Shown one piece after another: positions 26,788 to 34,844 of a stretch of 64,000 nucleotides of DNA (positions are counted from its first letter, which is position 1; every line of letters begins with the position of its first letter). This DNA comes from Brassicibacter mesophilus (GTDB lineage Bacteria; Bacillota; Clostridia; Tissierellales; Proteiniboraceae). The stretch lies in the NCBI RefSeq assembly GCF_050433385.1, contig NZ_JBNPXI010000006.1, positions 1 through 64,000 of the forward strand, in the 5' to 3' direction. The translations under genes were made by a program, and so were the position numbers. The notes under the pieces were generated by a model. It made no database searches. It was not told where the DNA came from and saw nothing but the letters and a program-made list of their open reading frames with translations.

Positions 26788-28065
26788 ATGGGAAATGATA
26801 GTGCTTTAAAAAGCAAAGTTGTTAATTATAACCTAAGAATAAATATAGCAAATGGTATAGCATCAATAATTGCTTTAAACTTAGTTACTCCGTATTTTGC
26901 AAAGTTTGCTGGAAGACTTGGAGCAAGCGACTATCATATTGCCCTGCTATCATCATTACCCGCTACCGTCAGCATTTTCGTTCTCATTCCAGGTGCAATC
27001 ATTATTGATAGCTTTAAGAATAAAAAAACTATAACAGGTTCAATAATGTTTTCTCACAAAGTCTTTTTTCTATTATTAGCTTTAGTACCATTTGTTGAAA
27101 AACATCATCAGCCTTGGGTTTTTGTCATACTTGTAGGACTAATGAATCTGCCAGGTTCCATAAGTACTATGGGATATCAATCCTGTATAGGTGATATATT
27201 TGATGAGAGAACTCGTGGACAAGCAATGGGTCTGAGAAATAGATATTCAGCAATATTTGGTATGGGAATTACTTTTCTATCCGGTCAACTTTTAACAAGA
27301 ATTCCACAAAACAATGAACAAGCTATAGTACTATATCAATTTTTCTTTGTTATAGCTTTTATCATTGCTCAAGGAGAAGTTTTTTCATTCTTTAAGCTGA
27401 GAGGGATTAAGCATACAAAAAATAATACTAATAAAAGTTATGTGGTATCATTGAAAGAAACTATCAAAAGTCTACCATCTCAAAACAATTTCTTAATATT
27501 TGCCATATGCTCTTTAATATTTCATTTTGGCTGGCAAATGGGATGGCCTTTATTTAATATCTACTCTATAAAATACTTAAATGCAAATGAACTTTGGCTA
27601 AGTGCCATATCTATTGCATCTAGCCTATCATCTATAATTGCATATACTATTTGGGCTAAATTTGCTGATAAAAAAGGTAATAGCTTTGCACTAAGTGTCG
27701 CAACTTTAGGAATGGCAATAACTCCTCTTTTTTATGTTATTTCAAAAAACTTAATTTCATTAGTATTTTTTAATATTATTGTCGGAATCTCAACTGCAGG
27801 CACAACACTAATTTTATTCAATATACTGTTAGATGTTACCCCTGATAAAAATAGAACAGTCTACATAGCAATATACAATACACTGATAAATATTTCAGCT
27901 TCTATTTCACCAATTATAGGGGTTGCTATCAAAGATAAACACGGCATAGTTATAGCTTTAGTTATAGTTAGTATATTAAGATTTATAGGAAGTTTTACAT
28001 TCTTTATTCGAAATCGATTTTTATGTCATATATCTTTATTAGAAAGCAGTAAAGGCGACCTTTAA
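26788..28065 (+). CDS. MFS transporter
   Basis: The gene encodes a 425-residue inner-membrane protein with about 11-12 helices of the major facilitator fold. The cytosolic loop 2-3 signature is weak (GAIIIDSFKNKKTITG) and a helix 4-5 region DERTRGQAMGLRNRYSAIFG is clear. I cannot name a substrate. Clostridial relatives are often sugar or drug transporters of the YqgE/YxlH type. A TATAAT box is at 26742-26747 and GGGGGA lies before the ATG. It is monocistronic and convergent with glnA. Confidence 0.8.
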   Translation: MGNDSALKSKVVNYNLRINIANGIASIIALNLVTPYFAKFAGRLGASDYHIALLSSLPATVSIFVLIPGAIIIDSFKNKKTITGSIMFSHKVFFLLLALVPFVEKHHQPWVFVILVGLMNLPGSISTMGYQSCIGDIFDERTRGQAMGLRNRYSAIFGMGITFLSGQLLTRIPQNNEQAIVLYQFFFVIAFIIAQGEVFSFFKLRGIKHTKNNTNKSYVVSLKETIKSLPSQNNFLIFAICSLIFHFGWQMGWPLFNIYSIKYLNANELWLSAISIASSLSSIIAYTIWAKFADKKGNSFALSVATLGMAITPLFYVISKNLISLVFFNIIVGISTAGTTLILFNILLDVTPDKNRTVYIAIYNTLINISASISPIIGVAIKDKHGIVIALVIVSILRFIGSFTFFIRNRFLCHISLLESSKGDL

Positions 28066-28075
28066 AGGTCGCCTT
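28052..28075. terminator. Palindrome shared by MFS and glnA ends
   Basis: A perfect 24-bp palindrome, AAGGCGACCTTT / AAAGGTCGCCTT, lies between convergent genes and covers the MFS stop codon. It probably serves as a terminator for both, though the T runs are short. Confidence 0.7.
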
Positions 28076-28082
28076 ATTATCT

Positions 28083-29435
28083 TTAGTATGCTCTTAAATA
28101 TTCATCAACTTCCCATTGATGAACCTTAACTCTATATTTATCCCATTCTTTACGCTTTGCTGATATGAACTTTCCTGTAACATGCTTCCCTAGTGCAGTT
28201 TTAACTACTTCATTTTTTGAAAGTTCCTTAACAGCTTCATACAAGCTCTTTGGAAGTGAATCAATGTCATTTTCATGTCTTTCTTCTGAATCCATTGCAT
28301 AAATATTTTTATTTATAGGTTCTGGTGGTTCTATTTTGTTATCCATACCATCAAGACCTGCTACGAGAGCTGTTGCCAATGCTAAATATGGATTACAGGA
28401 TGGATCTGGATTTCTAAGCTCTACTCTTGTAGATAACCCTCTCTTAGCTGGTATTCTAACTAGAGGACTTCTGTTTTTCTCTGACCAAGCTATATAAACT
28501 GGTGCTTCAAACCCAGGTACTAAGCGCTTATATGAATTGATAAGTGGATTTGTAATAGCTGTAAACCCTTTTATGTGAGTCAACAATCCACCTATAAAGT
28601 ACATAGCATCTTCACTTAATTGGTTTTTAGTACTAGCATCGAAAAATATATTTTCCTCGCCTCTAAAGAGAGACATATTTAAATGCATTCCTGAACCTGC
28701 AATACCTTCAACTGGCTTTGGCATAAAGCTTGCGAATAATCCCATCTCGTCAGCAATTCTTCTAACCACATATCTGAATGTCATTATGTTATCTGCTGTC
28801 CTCAAAGCATCTGCGTATTTAAAATCAATTTCATGCTGTCCTGGACCACATTCATGATGGGATGCTTCAACTTCAAATCCTAATCCTTCAAGTGCTGTTG
28901 TAATTGCCTCTCTAACATCTTCTCCTTTATCTAATGGAGCCATGTCGAAATATCCTGCCTTATCATTGTTATCTAATATTGGATTCCCTTTTTCATCTAC
29001 ACTAAAAACATAGAACTCTGGCTCTGGTCCGACATAAAATGTTAAATCCTTCTCTTTAGCTCTTTCTAATGCTCTTTTTAATACGTATCTTGGGCATCCT
29101 TCAAAAGGCTTTCCATCAGGCATATACACATCACATATTATCCTTGCAATTGTTGATCCGTTATGTGTTTCCCATGGGAGTATAATAAATGTTGATAAAT
29201 CAGGATATAAATACATATCAGATTCTTCTATACGTGTAAATCCATCAATAGAAGAACCATCAAACATTATTTCATTTCTAAATATTTTATCTAACTGGCT
29301 TACCGGCAAAGTTATACTCTTTACTGTTCCAAGTATATCTGCAATCTGAAGTACAATAAATCTCACATTTTTTTCTTTAACAAGCTCTGTAATATACTTT
29401 ACTTGCTCTCCTCTGTTCATCATATACAGGTTCAT
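28083..29435 (-). CDS. glnA: Glutamine synthetase type I
   Basis: The enzyme makes glutamine from glutamate, ammonia and ATP, and is the main route of ammonium assimilation together with glutamate-forming enzymes. Signature motifs are DGSSIDGF, PEPEFYVF, HHECGPGQHEIDFKY, GSGMHLNMSLF and NRSPLVRIPAKRGLSTRVELRNPDPSCNPY region. The tail lacks an obvious adenylylated Tyr loop, in keeping with the Gram-positive GSI-alpha form. I set the ATG at 29435, where GGGAGAG lies at a suitable distance, giving 450 residues; a longer in-frame start has no ribosome site. I see no glnR-like gene nearby. Confidence 0.95.
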   Translation of the reverse strand: MNLYMMNRGEQVKYITELVKEKNVRFIVLQIADILGTVKSITLPVSQLDKIFRNEIMFDGSSIDGFTRIEESDMYLYPDLSTFIILPWETHNGSTIARIICDVYMPDGKPFEGCPRYVLKRALERAKEKDLTFYVGPEPEFYVFSVDEKGNPILDNNDKAGYFDMAPLDKGEDVREAITTALEGLGFEVEASHHECGPGQHEIDFKYADALRTADNIMTFRYVVRRIADEMGLFASFMPKPVEGIAGSGMHLNMSLFRGEENIFFDASTKNQLSEDAMYFIGGLLTHIKGFTAITNPLINSYKRLVPGFEAPVYIAWSEKNRSPLVRIPAKRGLSTRVELRNPDPSCNPYLALATALVAGLDGMDNKIEPPEPINKNIYAMDSEERHENDIDSLPKSLYEAVKELSKNEVVKTALGKHVTGKFISAKRKEWDKYRVKVHQWEVDEYLRAY

Positions 29436-29719
29436 TATTTCACTCTCCCTTGTTAGATTATAAAAAATATACATAATACATTATACACTAATAATTAATA
29501 AATATAAATTTCTATTTTTAATTATCAATCGTACTTTCATTAAATATATTTGTATATTGTATTACTATTCCTTACATTATTCAACTGTTATAATTTATTG
29601 TATAAAGCAATGAGAGTTAATTTCTTTTCCTTATCTCCAATCAGTAACTATAATCTAATGATAGAATAAAATATACTAACTACTATAAAAATTATGATAA
29701 TTTGATTAGGAGGAAAAAA

Positions 29720-30049
29720 ATGAAGAACTATTCAAGAAGCACTCCTATCAAGAATTTACTTGTCAATTTGGAGAATAAAATAATGACCATAAAAAAATCG
29801 GATATTGAGCTTAATATAAAGGAGCAGTATATGCTTCAAAAGCTACATACTCTAGTAAATTTATTAGACGCACTTGACGATGGCATTAGTAATTACCTGT
29901 CTTCGTCGCAATATGATATAGATGAAAGATCATTTAAAAAAATCACACTGTACGCTGATCATCTGTTCACAGACTTTGAACTATCTTACGATGAAATCTT
30001 AAAATATTATAAGACTATTATATCTATTTATAATATCATTAAAGAATAG
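29720..30049 (+). CDS. Small helical protein, unknown function
   Basis: The gene encodes a 109-residue protein of mixed helical character with no membrane segment. The ATG at 29720 has AGGAGG 7 bp before it, while an in-frame TTG at 29702 does not. I do not recognise the family. It is 78 bp upstream of the DUF1450 gene in the same direction, so they may be co-transcribed. Confidence 0.6.
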   Translation: MKNYSRSTPIKNLLVNLENKIMTIKKSDIELNIKEQYMLQKLHTLVNLLDALDDGISNYLSSSQYDIDERSFKKITLYADHLFTDFELSYDEILKYYKTIISIYNIIKE

Positions 30050-30127
30050 ATTTCACATCATAAGTAATACTATAGATAAATATCTAATCAGTAAATACTC
30101 TACTAACAATAAGGAGGTATTTTTCCA

Positions 30128-30349
30128 ATGCATACAATTAGATTTTGTGAAAATAATTTTGGTTATGGAACAGATCAAATACTAGAAATACTCGAGGAAG
30201 AATGTGAAGATATTAAAATTGAGGTCTATTCATGCATGGGATTTTGTGATGACTGTGCAGTGTCGCCTTATGCACTAGTCGATGGAGACATTGTTCAAGC
30301 CGATACTCCAGATGATCTATTTGAAATAATCAAATCTTACATAGAGTAA
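30128..30349 (+). CDS. DUF1450 family protein (YuzB-like)
   Basis: The gene encodes a 73-residue protein with the DUF1450 cysteine pattern, CENN near the start, and CMGFCDDCAVSPYALVDGDIV in the middle. The grouping of cysteines suggests a metal or iron-sulfur site in a thioredoxin-like fold. B. subtilis YuzB is a member. The cellular role is unknown. AAGGAGG lies 9 bp before the ATG. Confidence 0.85.
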   Translation: MHTIRFCENNFGYGTDQILEILEEECEDIKIEVYSCMGFCDDCAVSPYALVDGDIVQADTPDDLFEIIKSYIE

Positions 30350-30352
30350 ATA

Positions 30353-30376
30353 ATAGCGCCCCAAATAGGGCGCTAT
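30353..30376. terminator. Bidirectional terminator DUF1450 / rsgA
   Basis: A perfect 9-bp GC-rich stem ATAGCGCCC (30353-30361) / GGGCGCTAT (30368-30376) is followed by ATTTTCTTT on the plus strand. It overlaps the last codons of rsgA. Confidence 0.85.
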
Positions 30377-31494
30377 ATTTTCTTTGCATTTTTAACACTA
30401 TTAAAGAATTTCTTCATCTCCTTCTTATGAGATGCTTGTGCCTTTTTATTTCCTTTACGAGCAATAAATTCAGCTTCTTTTTTCAGCTTTATATAACTAT
30501 TGAATCTTTTTTCTGTAAGTGCTCCTTCTTTTATAGCTCTTTGTACTGCACATCCCGGTTCATTCATATGACTGCAATCATTAAATTTGCATGCTAAGGC
30601 AAGCTCTTCTATGTCATCAAAAGTACTTTCCAGCCCCACTGAAGAATCTAATATGTGAAATTCTCTCATGCCAGGAGTATCTATAACTAGCCCTCCATCT
30701 GGTAAAAGAATTAGTTCTCTATGAGTAGTAGTATGCTTTCCTTTATCATCATCTTCTCGTATTTCTTGTGTAAGCAATCTTTCTTCACCAATGATCAAAT
30801 TTATCAAAGTTGATTTTCCTACTCCTGAAGAGCCTAGAAAGGCCACTGTCTTTCCCTTGCTGATATACTGAGCTAACTCATCTACTCCTGTTTTATTTTT
30901 TGAGCTAATCACATGAACAGTAACACCGAATGCAACTGATTCTATTTCTTTTATTTTCCTATCAATTTCGTCACATAAATCAGCCTTTGTTAATAATACT
31001 ACTGGAGCTGATTCACTATCCCATGCCATAATCAAATATCTTTCGAGTCTTCTAATATTGAAGTCATTATTTAAAGACATACAAATGAAAAGTGTATCAA
31101 CATTTACTGCAATAATCTGTTCTTCAGTTTCATTTCCTGCTACCTTTCGTGAAAATTTACTTTTTCTCGAAAGAATTCCATGTATAACAGCATTTCCTTC
31201 CTCTTGCCTTGTTTTATCAATAATTACCCAATCACCAACTGCTGGATAATCTTCTCTTCCAATAGCATTGTGCTTCATTTTTCCAGATATTGATGCTAAT
31301 ATTTCTCCATCACATGTATATAATCGATACATGTTTTTATGCTCTATTGCTACTCTACCGATTTTATATCCATTGTTTATGCTATCAAATTCCTGCTGAA
31401 GTGTTTCATTCCACCCTAATTCTTGTAGTGTTATTCTATCTGTTTGTATCACTTTATCTGCCTCCCAAATATTGTTTGTAATAGTTTTGGGCAT
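30373..31494 (-). CDS. rsgA: Ribosome small-subunit-dependent GTPase A (long form)
   Basis: This is a circularly permuted GTPase that acts in late 30S ribosome maturation. The order is an N-terminal OB-like domain, G4 (TKAD) before G1 (GSSGVGKST), G3 (DTPGMREF), and a C-terminal zinc knuckle (CKFNDCSHMNEPGCAV). At 373 residues it is longer than the classical ~290-residue RsgA, and its start (LQELGWNETLQQEF) resembles the long paralogues that occur alone in Firmicutes rather than beside prkC. AAGGGT lies 6 bp before the ATG. That ribosome site can be masked by the RNA structure described at 31501-31651. Confidence 0.92.
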   Translation of the reverse strand: MPKTITNNIWEADKVIQTDRITLQELGWNETLQQEFDSINNGYKIGRVAIEHKNMYRLYTCDGEILASISGKMKHNAIGREDYPAVGDWVIIDKTRQEEGNAVIHGILSRKSKFSRKVAGNETEEQIIAVNVDTLFICMSLNNDFNIRRLERYLIMAWDSESAPVVLLTKADLCDEIDRKIKEIESVAFGVTVHVISSKNKTGVDELAQYISKGKTVAFLGSSGVGKSTLINLIIGEERLLTQEIREDDDKGKHTTTHRELILLPDGGLVIDTPGMREFHILDSSVGLESTFDDIEELALACKFNDCSHMNEPGCAVQRAIKEGALTEKRFNSYIKLKKEAEFIARKGNKKAQASHKKEMKKFFNSVKNAKKI

Positions 31495-31500
31495 AAAAAT

Positions 31501-31651
31501 ACCCTTAGAATAATTGACGCACTACTCCAAGGGTTGCGTTTACAAACAGACAGAACTAGTCAATAATTATAAACAATATTCGACCTTAGGAGTAGTAATT
31601 ATAAAAACACTTAATGACATAACAATTGACTTTTTCATAAAACACCACTCC
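31501..31651 (-). promoter_or_regulatory. Attenuator-like leader of rsgA with four pairing segments
   Basis: On the minus strand the leader RNA holds four segments. Segment 1 (31644-31651) is GGAGTGGT and includes part of the leader ORF's ribosome site. Segment 2 (31584-31596) is ACTACTCCTAAGG. Segment 3 (31521-31535) is AACCCTTGGAGTAGT. Segment 4 (31501-31509) is TCTAAGGGT and includes the rsgA ribosome site. Segments 1 and 2 pair over 8 bp with one G-U. Segments 2 and 3 pair over 12 bp with one bulge. Segments 3 and 4 pair over 9 bp with one G-U. The pairings exclude one another in the order 1:2 and 3:4 against 2:3, as in erm and cat translational attenuators. The sequence complementarity is directly visible; regulation is inferred. 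Confidence 0.65.
31567..31638 (-). CDS. Putative leader peptide of rsgA (23 residues)
   Basis: An ATG at 31638 preceded by AAAGGAG at 9 bp opens a 23-codon ORF ending in TAA at 31567, 72 bp before the rsgA ATG. The peptide starts MKKSIVMSLSVFIITT and ends in KVEYCL. Residues 10-16, SVFIITT, resemble the SIFVIST stretch of the ErmC leader peptide, which stalls ribosomes. RNA segment 2 of the attenuator is inside codons 15-19. The ORF is short and could be chance, but promoter, ribosome site and structure line up. Confidence 0.55.
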   Translation of the reverse strand: MKKSIVMSLSVFIITTPKVEYCL

Positions 31652-31670
31652 TTTCTCAAAATATACTTAT

Positions 31671-31699
31671 ATATTACCATTTAAATCATTATTTTTCAA
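31671..31699 (-). promoter_or_regulatory. Sigma-A promoter of the rsgA leader
   Basis: On the minus strand, -35 TTGAAA (31694-31699), a 17-bp spacer and -10 TAATAT (31671-31676) form a good housekeeping promoter. Transcription should start near 31664, giving a leader of about 170 nt before rsgA. Confidence 0.75.
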
Positions 31700-31803
31700 C
31701 ATGTTTTTGTATTTATATAACTTATGAATATAAAAATATAGTATAATTATAAGATTTATATAATAAAAACAATTATAAAATAATCCAATATTTCCGTTCT
31801 CTT

Positions 31804-33762
31804 CTAAGCATTAGTCGAGATTAATTCAAATACATTCAAAACATCTTTAGCATTATGTACAAAAAAATTCGTTAAGTCATCTGATGTCATAGATAATAAG
31901 TCACCACTATATATAATAAAATTATATACATAAAAATATTTATCATCTTTTAAAATTGATTTAATAATTTTACCGTTATGTTCGTAGCCCATATAAATAT
32001 CCATTTCATTTTTTTTCACTATTAATAGATCTTTCATTCCTTGTGGAAAGTCTTGTTGCAAATGTTCAATTATAACACTTTGCTCTATGGGATATTTTTG
32101 TACAGAAAAAACATGTCTAACCTCGTATGAATCAGCTTCAAAGTTTATTAATGTAAAGGTACTTATAGGATATTGGTCAATTAATGATTGTAAATCTGGT
32201 ACTTTATCAAAATAATGTCCAATTTCTCCCAGTTGCTGATTTTCATATTGGATTTCTGGCAGGTCAAAATTAACAGAAATATCATATATACTATTTTTGT
32301 TAGTTAGTCCTTTACAAAAATTTTCTGAAATACTTGTCAAGTCTCTTATTTTCTGTTGATATGTATCCTTTACAAAAAAATGCACCTTGTTAGGTTCAAT
32401 ATCACAATCATAAAATACATATTGTCCAAAACTTAAATCATTATAATAGGTTTCTGCTTTTATACTACAGCTAAGTCTTTCTACTTTTTCCTGTTTTATA
32501 TCTTCTATTTCCGATTTAGACATATTAAGCAAAAACTTCCAAAGCATTTCACTTATAGTTTGAAGTTTATCAATATCTATACTATTTTTATTGTCCTTTT
32601 CAGTATGAATAATAACTTTATCGTTATTATAATTAAAATTATAAAAAAATATAGAGTTTTCAAAATTAATATTATCTGAAGTGTAGTTATTTACCTTTTT
32701 AATAGAAAAATCATTGCCTAAAGAATTTTGAACATATTTTCCAACTAAATCATTATTGATATTACCTGATGTTCCATAATAAACCGTTTCTACATCCTTT
32801 TCGCCAAGGGAATCTAGATTTATATTTAATATATAATCATAATTTCCATTTAAGTACTGCTTAAAGAATCTACTTCCTGACAAACCAGAATACATTTGCT
32901 CCTCTGAGTTCACAAAAGAAAAAATTATGTCCATGTTTGTATTATGATTGTTTTTTATATTTTTACGTAAAATATCTAAAATAAGAGCTACACCACTACC
33001 ATTATCTATGATTCCTTTAGAGAATACTCCATTTGTACTTCCTATTGCATCGTAATGGGCAGTCAGTACAATTGCATTTTTACTATTATTTCCCTTATAA
33101 GTCATATATATGTTTTCTAGAAGAATATTTTCAAAAGATAGCTCTACTTCAACAGACAGTTTATGATTTATAAAGTCTGAAAGCCTTTCCGAAAGAATGC
33201 TGTCTATAATAATAAATGTAGGAGAATTATTATCTACTTTTATTATACTCTTACTATTGTCAGAATCTTCTACCAAAAGTATAACTGAAATATTGGGAGA
33301 AAGCTTTGCTCTATTTACATCATCCCAATTGTAAGCAATAAACATATATTTCTCATCATTTTTAATTTCTTCTAATGAGTTTATTAAGACTGCTTTTTTA
33401 GTAGCTATTTCTTTTTCATTTACTGAAATAATCATTGAATTTGTAGTATTTAATGAAATTGAGTCATTTTTATATGTAAGCATTAATTCATATTTTTTAG
33501 GTATGTTAATATTATATTCATGAGTATGAACCTTAGCTTTTTCATTTTCAAGAGTTTTTAAATATGTTTTCAGCTCATTAGCAAGCTGATAATTGGCACT
33601 GCTATTTGTAACTCTATAGTCTAAATCTTCAAGACCATTTATCGTATGTTCAATAGTTTCAAAATTTCCTGTATAACTGCCTCCAACACATCCTACCATC
33701 AATATACATATAACTAGTATATATGACAGTTTACGAAGCAATTTAAGATTCCGCTTATTCAC
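31804..33762 (-). CDS. M28 family peptidase lipoprotein
   Basis: The gene encodes a 652-residue lipoprotein (Cys25 in LMVGC) with an aminopeptidase-like M28 domain in the middle (about 215-400). The metal ligands appear in order: TAHYDAIG, GIIDNGSGV, VNSEEQMYSG, NINLDSLG and a final VIIHTEKD. About 230 C-terminal residues do not match any family I know. The start is GTG with GGGGAGGG upstream. The enzyme would act at the outer face of the membrane on peptides. A second M28 lipoprotein lies at 42526-45609. Confidence 0.85.
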   Translation of the reverse strand: MNKRNLKLLRKLSYILVICILMVGCVGGSYTGNFETIEHTINGLEDLDYRVTNSSANYQLANELKTYLKTLENEKAKVHTHEYNINIPKKYELMLTYKNDSISLNTTNSMIISVNEKEIATKKAVLINSLEEIKNDEKYMFIAYNWDDVNRAKLSPNISVILLVEDSDNSKSIIKVDNNSPTFIIIDSILSERLSDFINHKLSVEVELSFENILLENIYMTYKGNNSKNAIVLTAHYDAIGSTNGVFSKGIIDNGSGVALILDILRKNIKNNHNTNMDIIFSFVNSEEQMYSGLSGSRFFKQYLNGNYDYILNINLDSLGEKDVETVYYGTSGNINNDLVGKYVQNSLGNDFSIKKVNNYTSDNINFENSIFFYNFNYNNDKVIIHTEKDNKNSIDIDKLQTISEMLWKFLLNMSKSEIEDIKQEKVERLSCSIKAETYYNDLSFGQYVFYDCDIEPNKVHFFVKDTYQQKIRDLTSISENFCKGLTNKNSIYDISVNFDLPEIQYENQQLGEIGHYFDKVPDLQSLIDQYPISTFTLINFEADSYEVRHVFSVQKYPIEQSVIIEHLQQDFPQGMKDLLIVKKNEMDIYMGYEHNGKIIKSILKDDKYFYVYNFIIYSGDLLSMTSDDLTNFFVHNAKDVLNVFELISTNA

Positions 33763-33858
33763 ATAACCCTCCCCCTATTATTTTTAAAATCGTATTACAC
33801 ATATTGGATAGTTTTATTTAATAGATTCCATTTAACTATTGTATGTAAAAAGTAATAT

Positions 33859-34188
33859 CTAATGATTTAATGTGTGTTTACTTTTTACAAATTCCTCAGT
33901 TTTTACATCTTCCCTTGTACCACAATAGTTACACTTATAAAATTCTCTATATTCATCATAATATTCTATGATCATACAACCATTATAGTAACAATCAGAT
34001 GATTTAGTTTTTTGCCCAAGATATACTCTGTCAGTCATAAGCATTGATCCTCTTCCACATTCACCGCAGGAAATAGCTCTTGGAAAACTCTTTTCATGAT
34101 GATCATTCATACCTTCATCTGCAAAAACAGTTGCAAAAGTTGAAAAAGCCAATAAAAAGACTAATAGAAAAATTAGATGTTTTTTCAT
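33859..34188 (-). CDS. Small exported Cys-rich protein
   Basis: The gene encodes a 109-residue protein with a signal peptide (1-22, cleavage near VFA-DE). Two pairs of cysteines, CGECG and CNYCG, plus two more in SSDCYYNGC, suggest an exported zinc ribbon or disulphide fold. I do not recognise the family. The ATG at 34188 has AAGGAGGG at the right distance; a longer in-frame reading has none. It lies 90 bp after the feo operon terminator. Confidence 0.65.
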   Translation of the reverse strand: MKKHLIFLLVFLLAFSTFATVFADEGMNDHHEKSFPRAISCGECGRGSMLMTDRVYLGQKTKSSDCYYNGCMIIEYYDEYREFYKCNYCGTREDVKTEEFVKSKHTLNH

Positions 34189-34280
34189 AATACCCTCCTT
34201 AATTTCCAATATGTGTAATACACCAGTATGATAACACAAGCTTATTTTTATGTCAAATATTTGCAAAAATTGCATATAAA

Positions 34281-34313
34281 AATTCCAGTAATAATAAAAT
34301 TACTACTGGAATT
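34281..34313 (-). terminator. Terminator of the feo operon
   Basis: The stem AATTCCAGTA (34281-34290) / TACTGGAATT (34304-34313) is followed on the minus strand by TTTTTATATG. It lies 114 bp past the feoA stop. Confidence 0.85.
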
Positions 34314-34426
34314 TTGATGCTAAATCTCTGCAACTTAAATAAATATTCTATGTCACAAAACTAGAAAGCACATGATATATAGTTTTATCATTAGCGACTT
34401 TTATAGATTTATTGCAGGTTACATCT

Positions 34427-34672
34427 CTATTTTTCAACCAAAATAACTGATGCTATTTCTTTATCAACAGCTACCTGTGTGTATCCTACTTGAAAAACAA
34501 ATGAAGGAAACGTCTGTATCATCTTTAAATTCATGCCTGGAAGTATTCCCATAGCCATGAGCTTTCTTAGAATACTCTTATCATTAGTGTTTAGCTCAGC
34601 TATTATACCTTCTTCTCCCTTTTTTATACTAGTTATAGGTGTTAGAATAAATTCTTTATTAGTATTAGACAT
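34427..34672 (-). CDS. feoA: Ferrous iron transport protein FeoA
   Basis: This 81-residue cytosolic SH3-like protein supports FeoB-mediated ferrous iron uptake. The FeoA pattern is clear: L..IKKGEEGIIAEL, LRKLMAMGILPGMNLKMIQ and AVDKEIASVI. It is the last gene of the feo operon. Its ATG overlaps the end of the small Cys-rich gene by 8 bases. FeoA usually precedes feoB, so its position at the end is a less common arrangement. Confidence 0.9.
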   Translation of the reverse strand: MSNTNKEFILTPITSIKKGEEGIIAELNTNDKSILRKLMAMGILPGMNLKMIQTFPSFVFQVGYTQVAVDKEIASVILVEK

Positions 34673-34844
34673 TTTTCTTCCTCCACTTCTTTAAAATGCT
34701 TATCAACTTAGGTTCTTTAGGAATTTCATATCCGCAATTTGGACACTTATATTTGTTACAATTTTTGTGCATAGGGCAGCTTGCACATCCGGCTATGCTT
34801 TGATGCTCTTCAAATTCATGACCACAAAAGCTACATTTTATCAT
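34665..34844 (-). CDS. Small Cys-rich protein between feoB and feoA
   Basis: The gene encodes a 59-residue protein whose ATG overlaps the feoB stop by 4 bases (ATGA) and whose stop overlaps the feoA start by 8. TTAGGAG lies before the ATG. It has CSFCGHEFEEH at the start, then CASCPMHKNC, KYKC and CPNCGYEIP, seven or eight cysteines that could build two zinc ribbons or a rubredoxin-like site. The C-terminus is basic. It probably plays the part of FeoC-like accessory proteins, but I do not recognise a named family. Confidence 0.8.
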   Translation of the reverse strand: MIKCSFCGHEFEEHQSIAGCASCPMHKNCNKYKCPNCGYEIPKEPKLISILKKWRKKNV

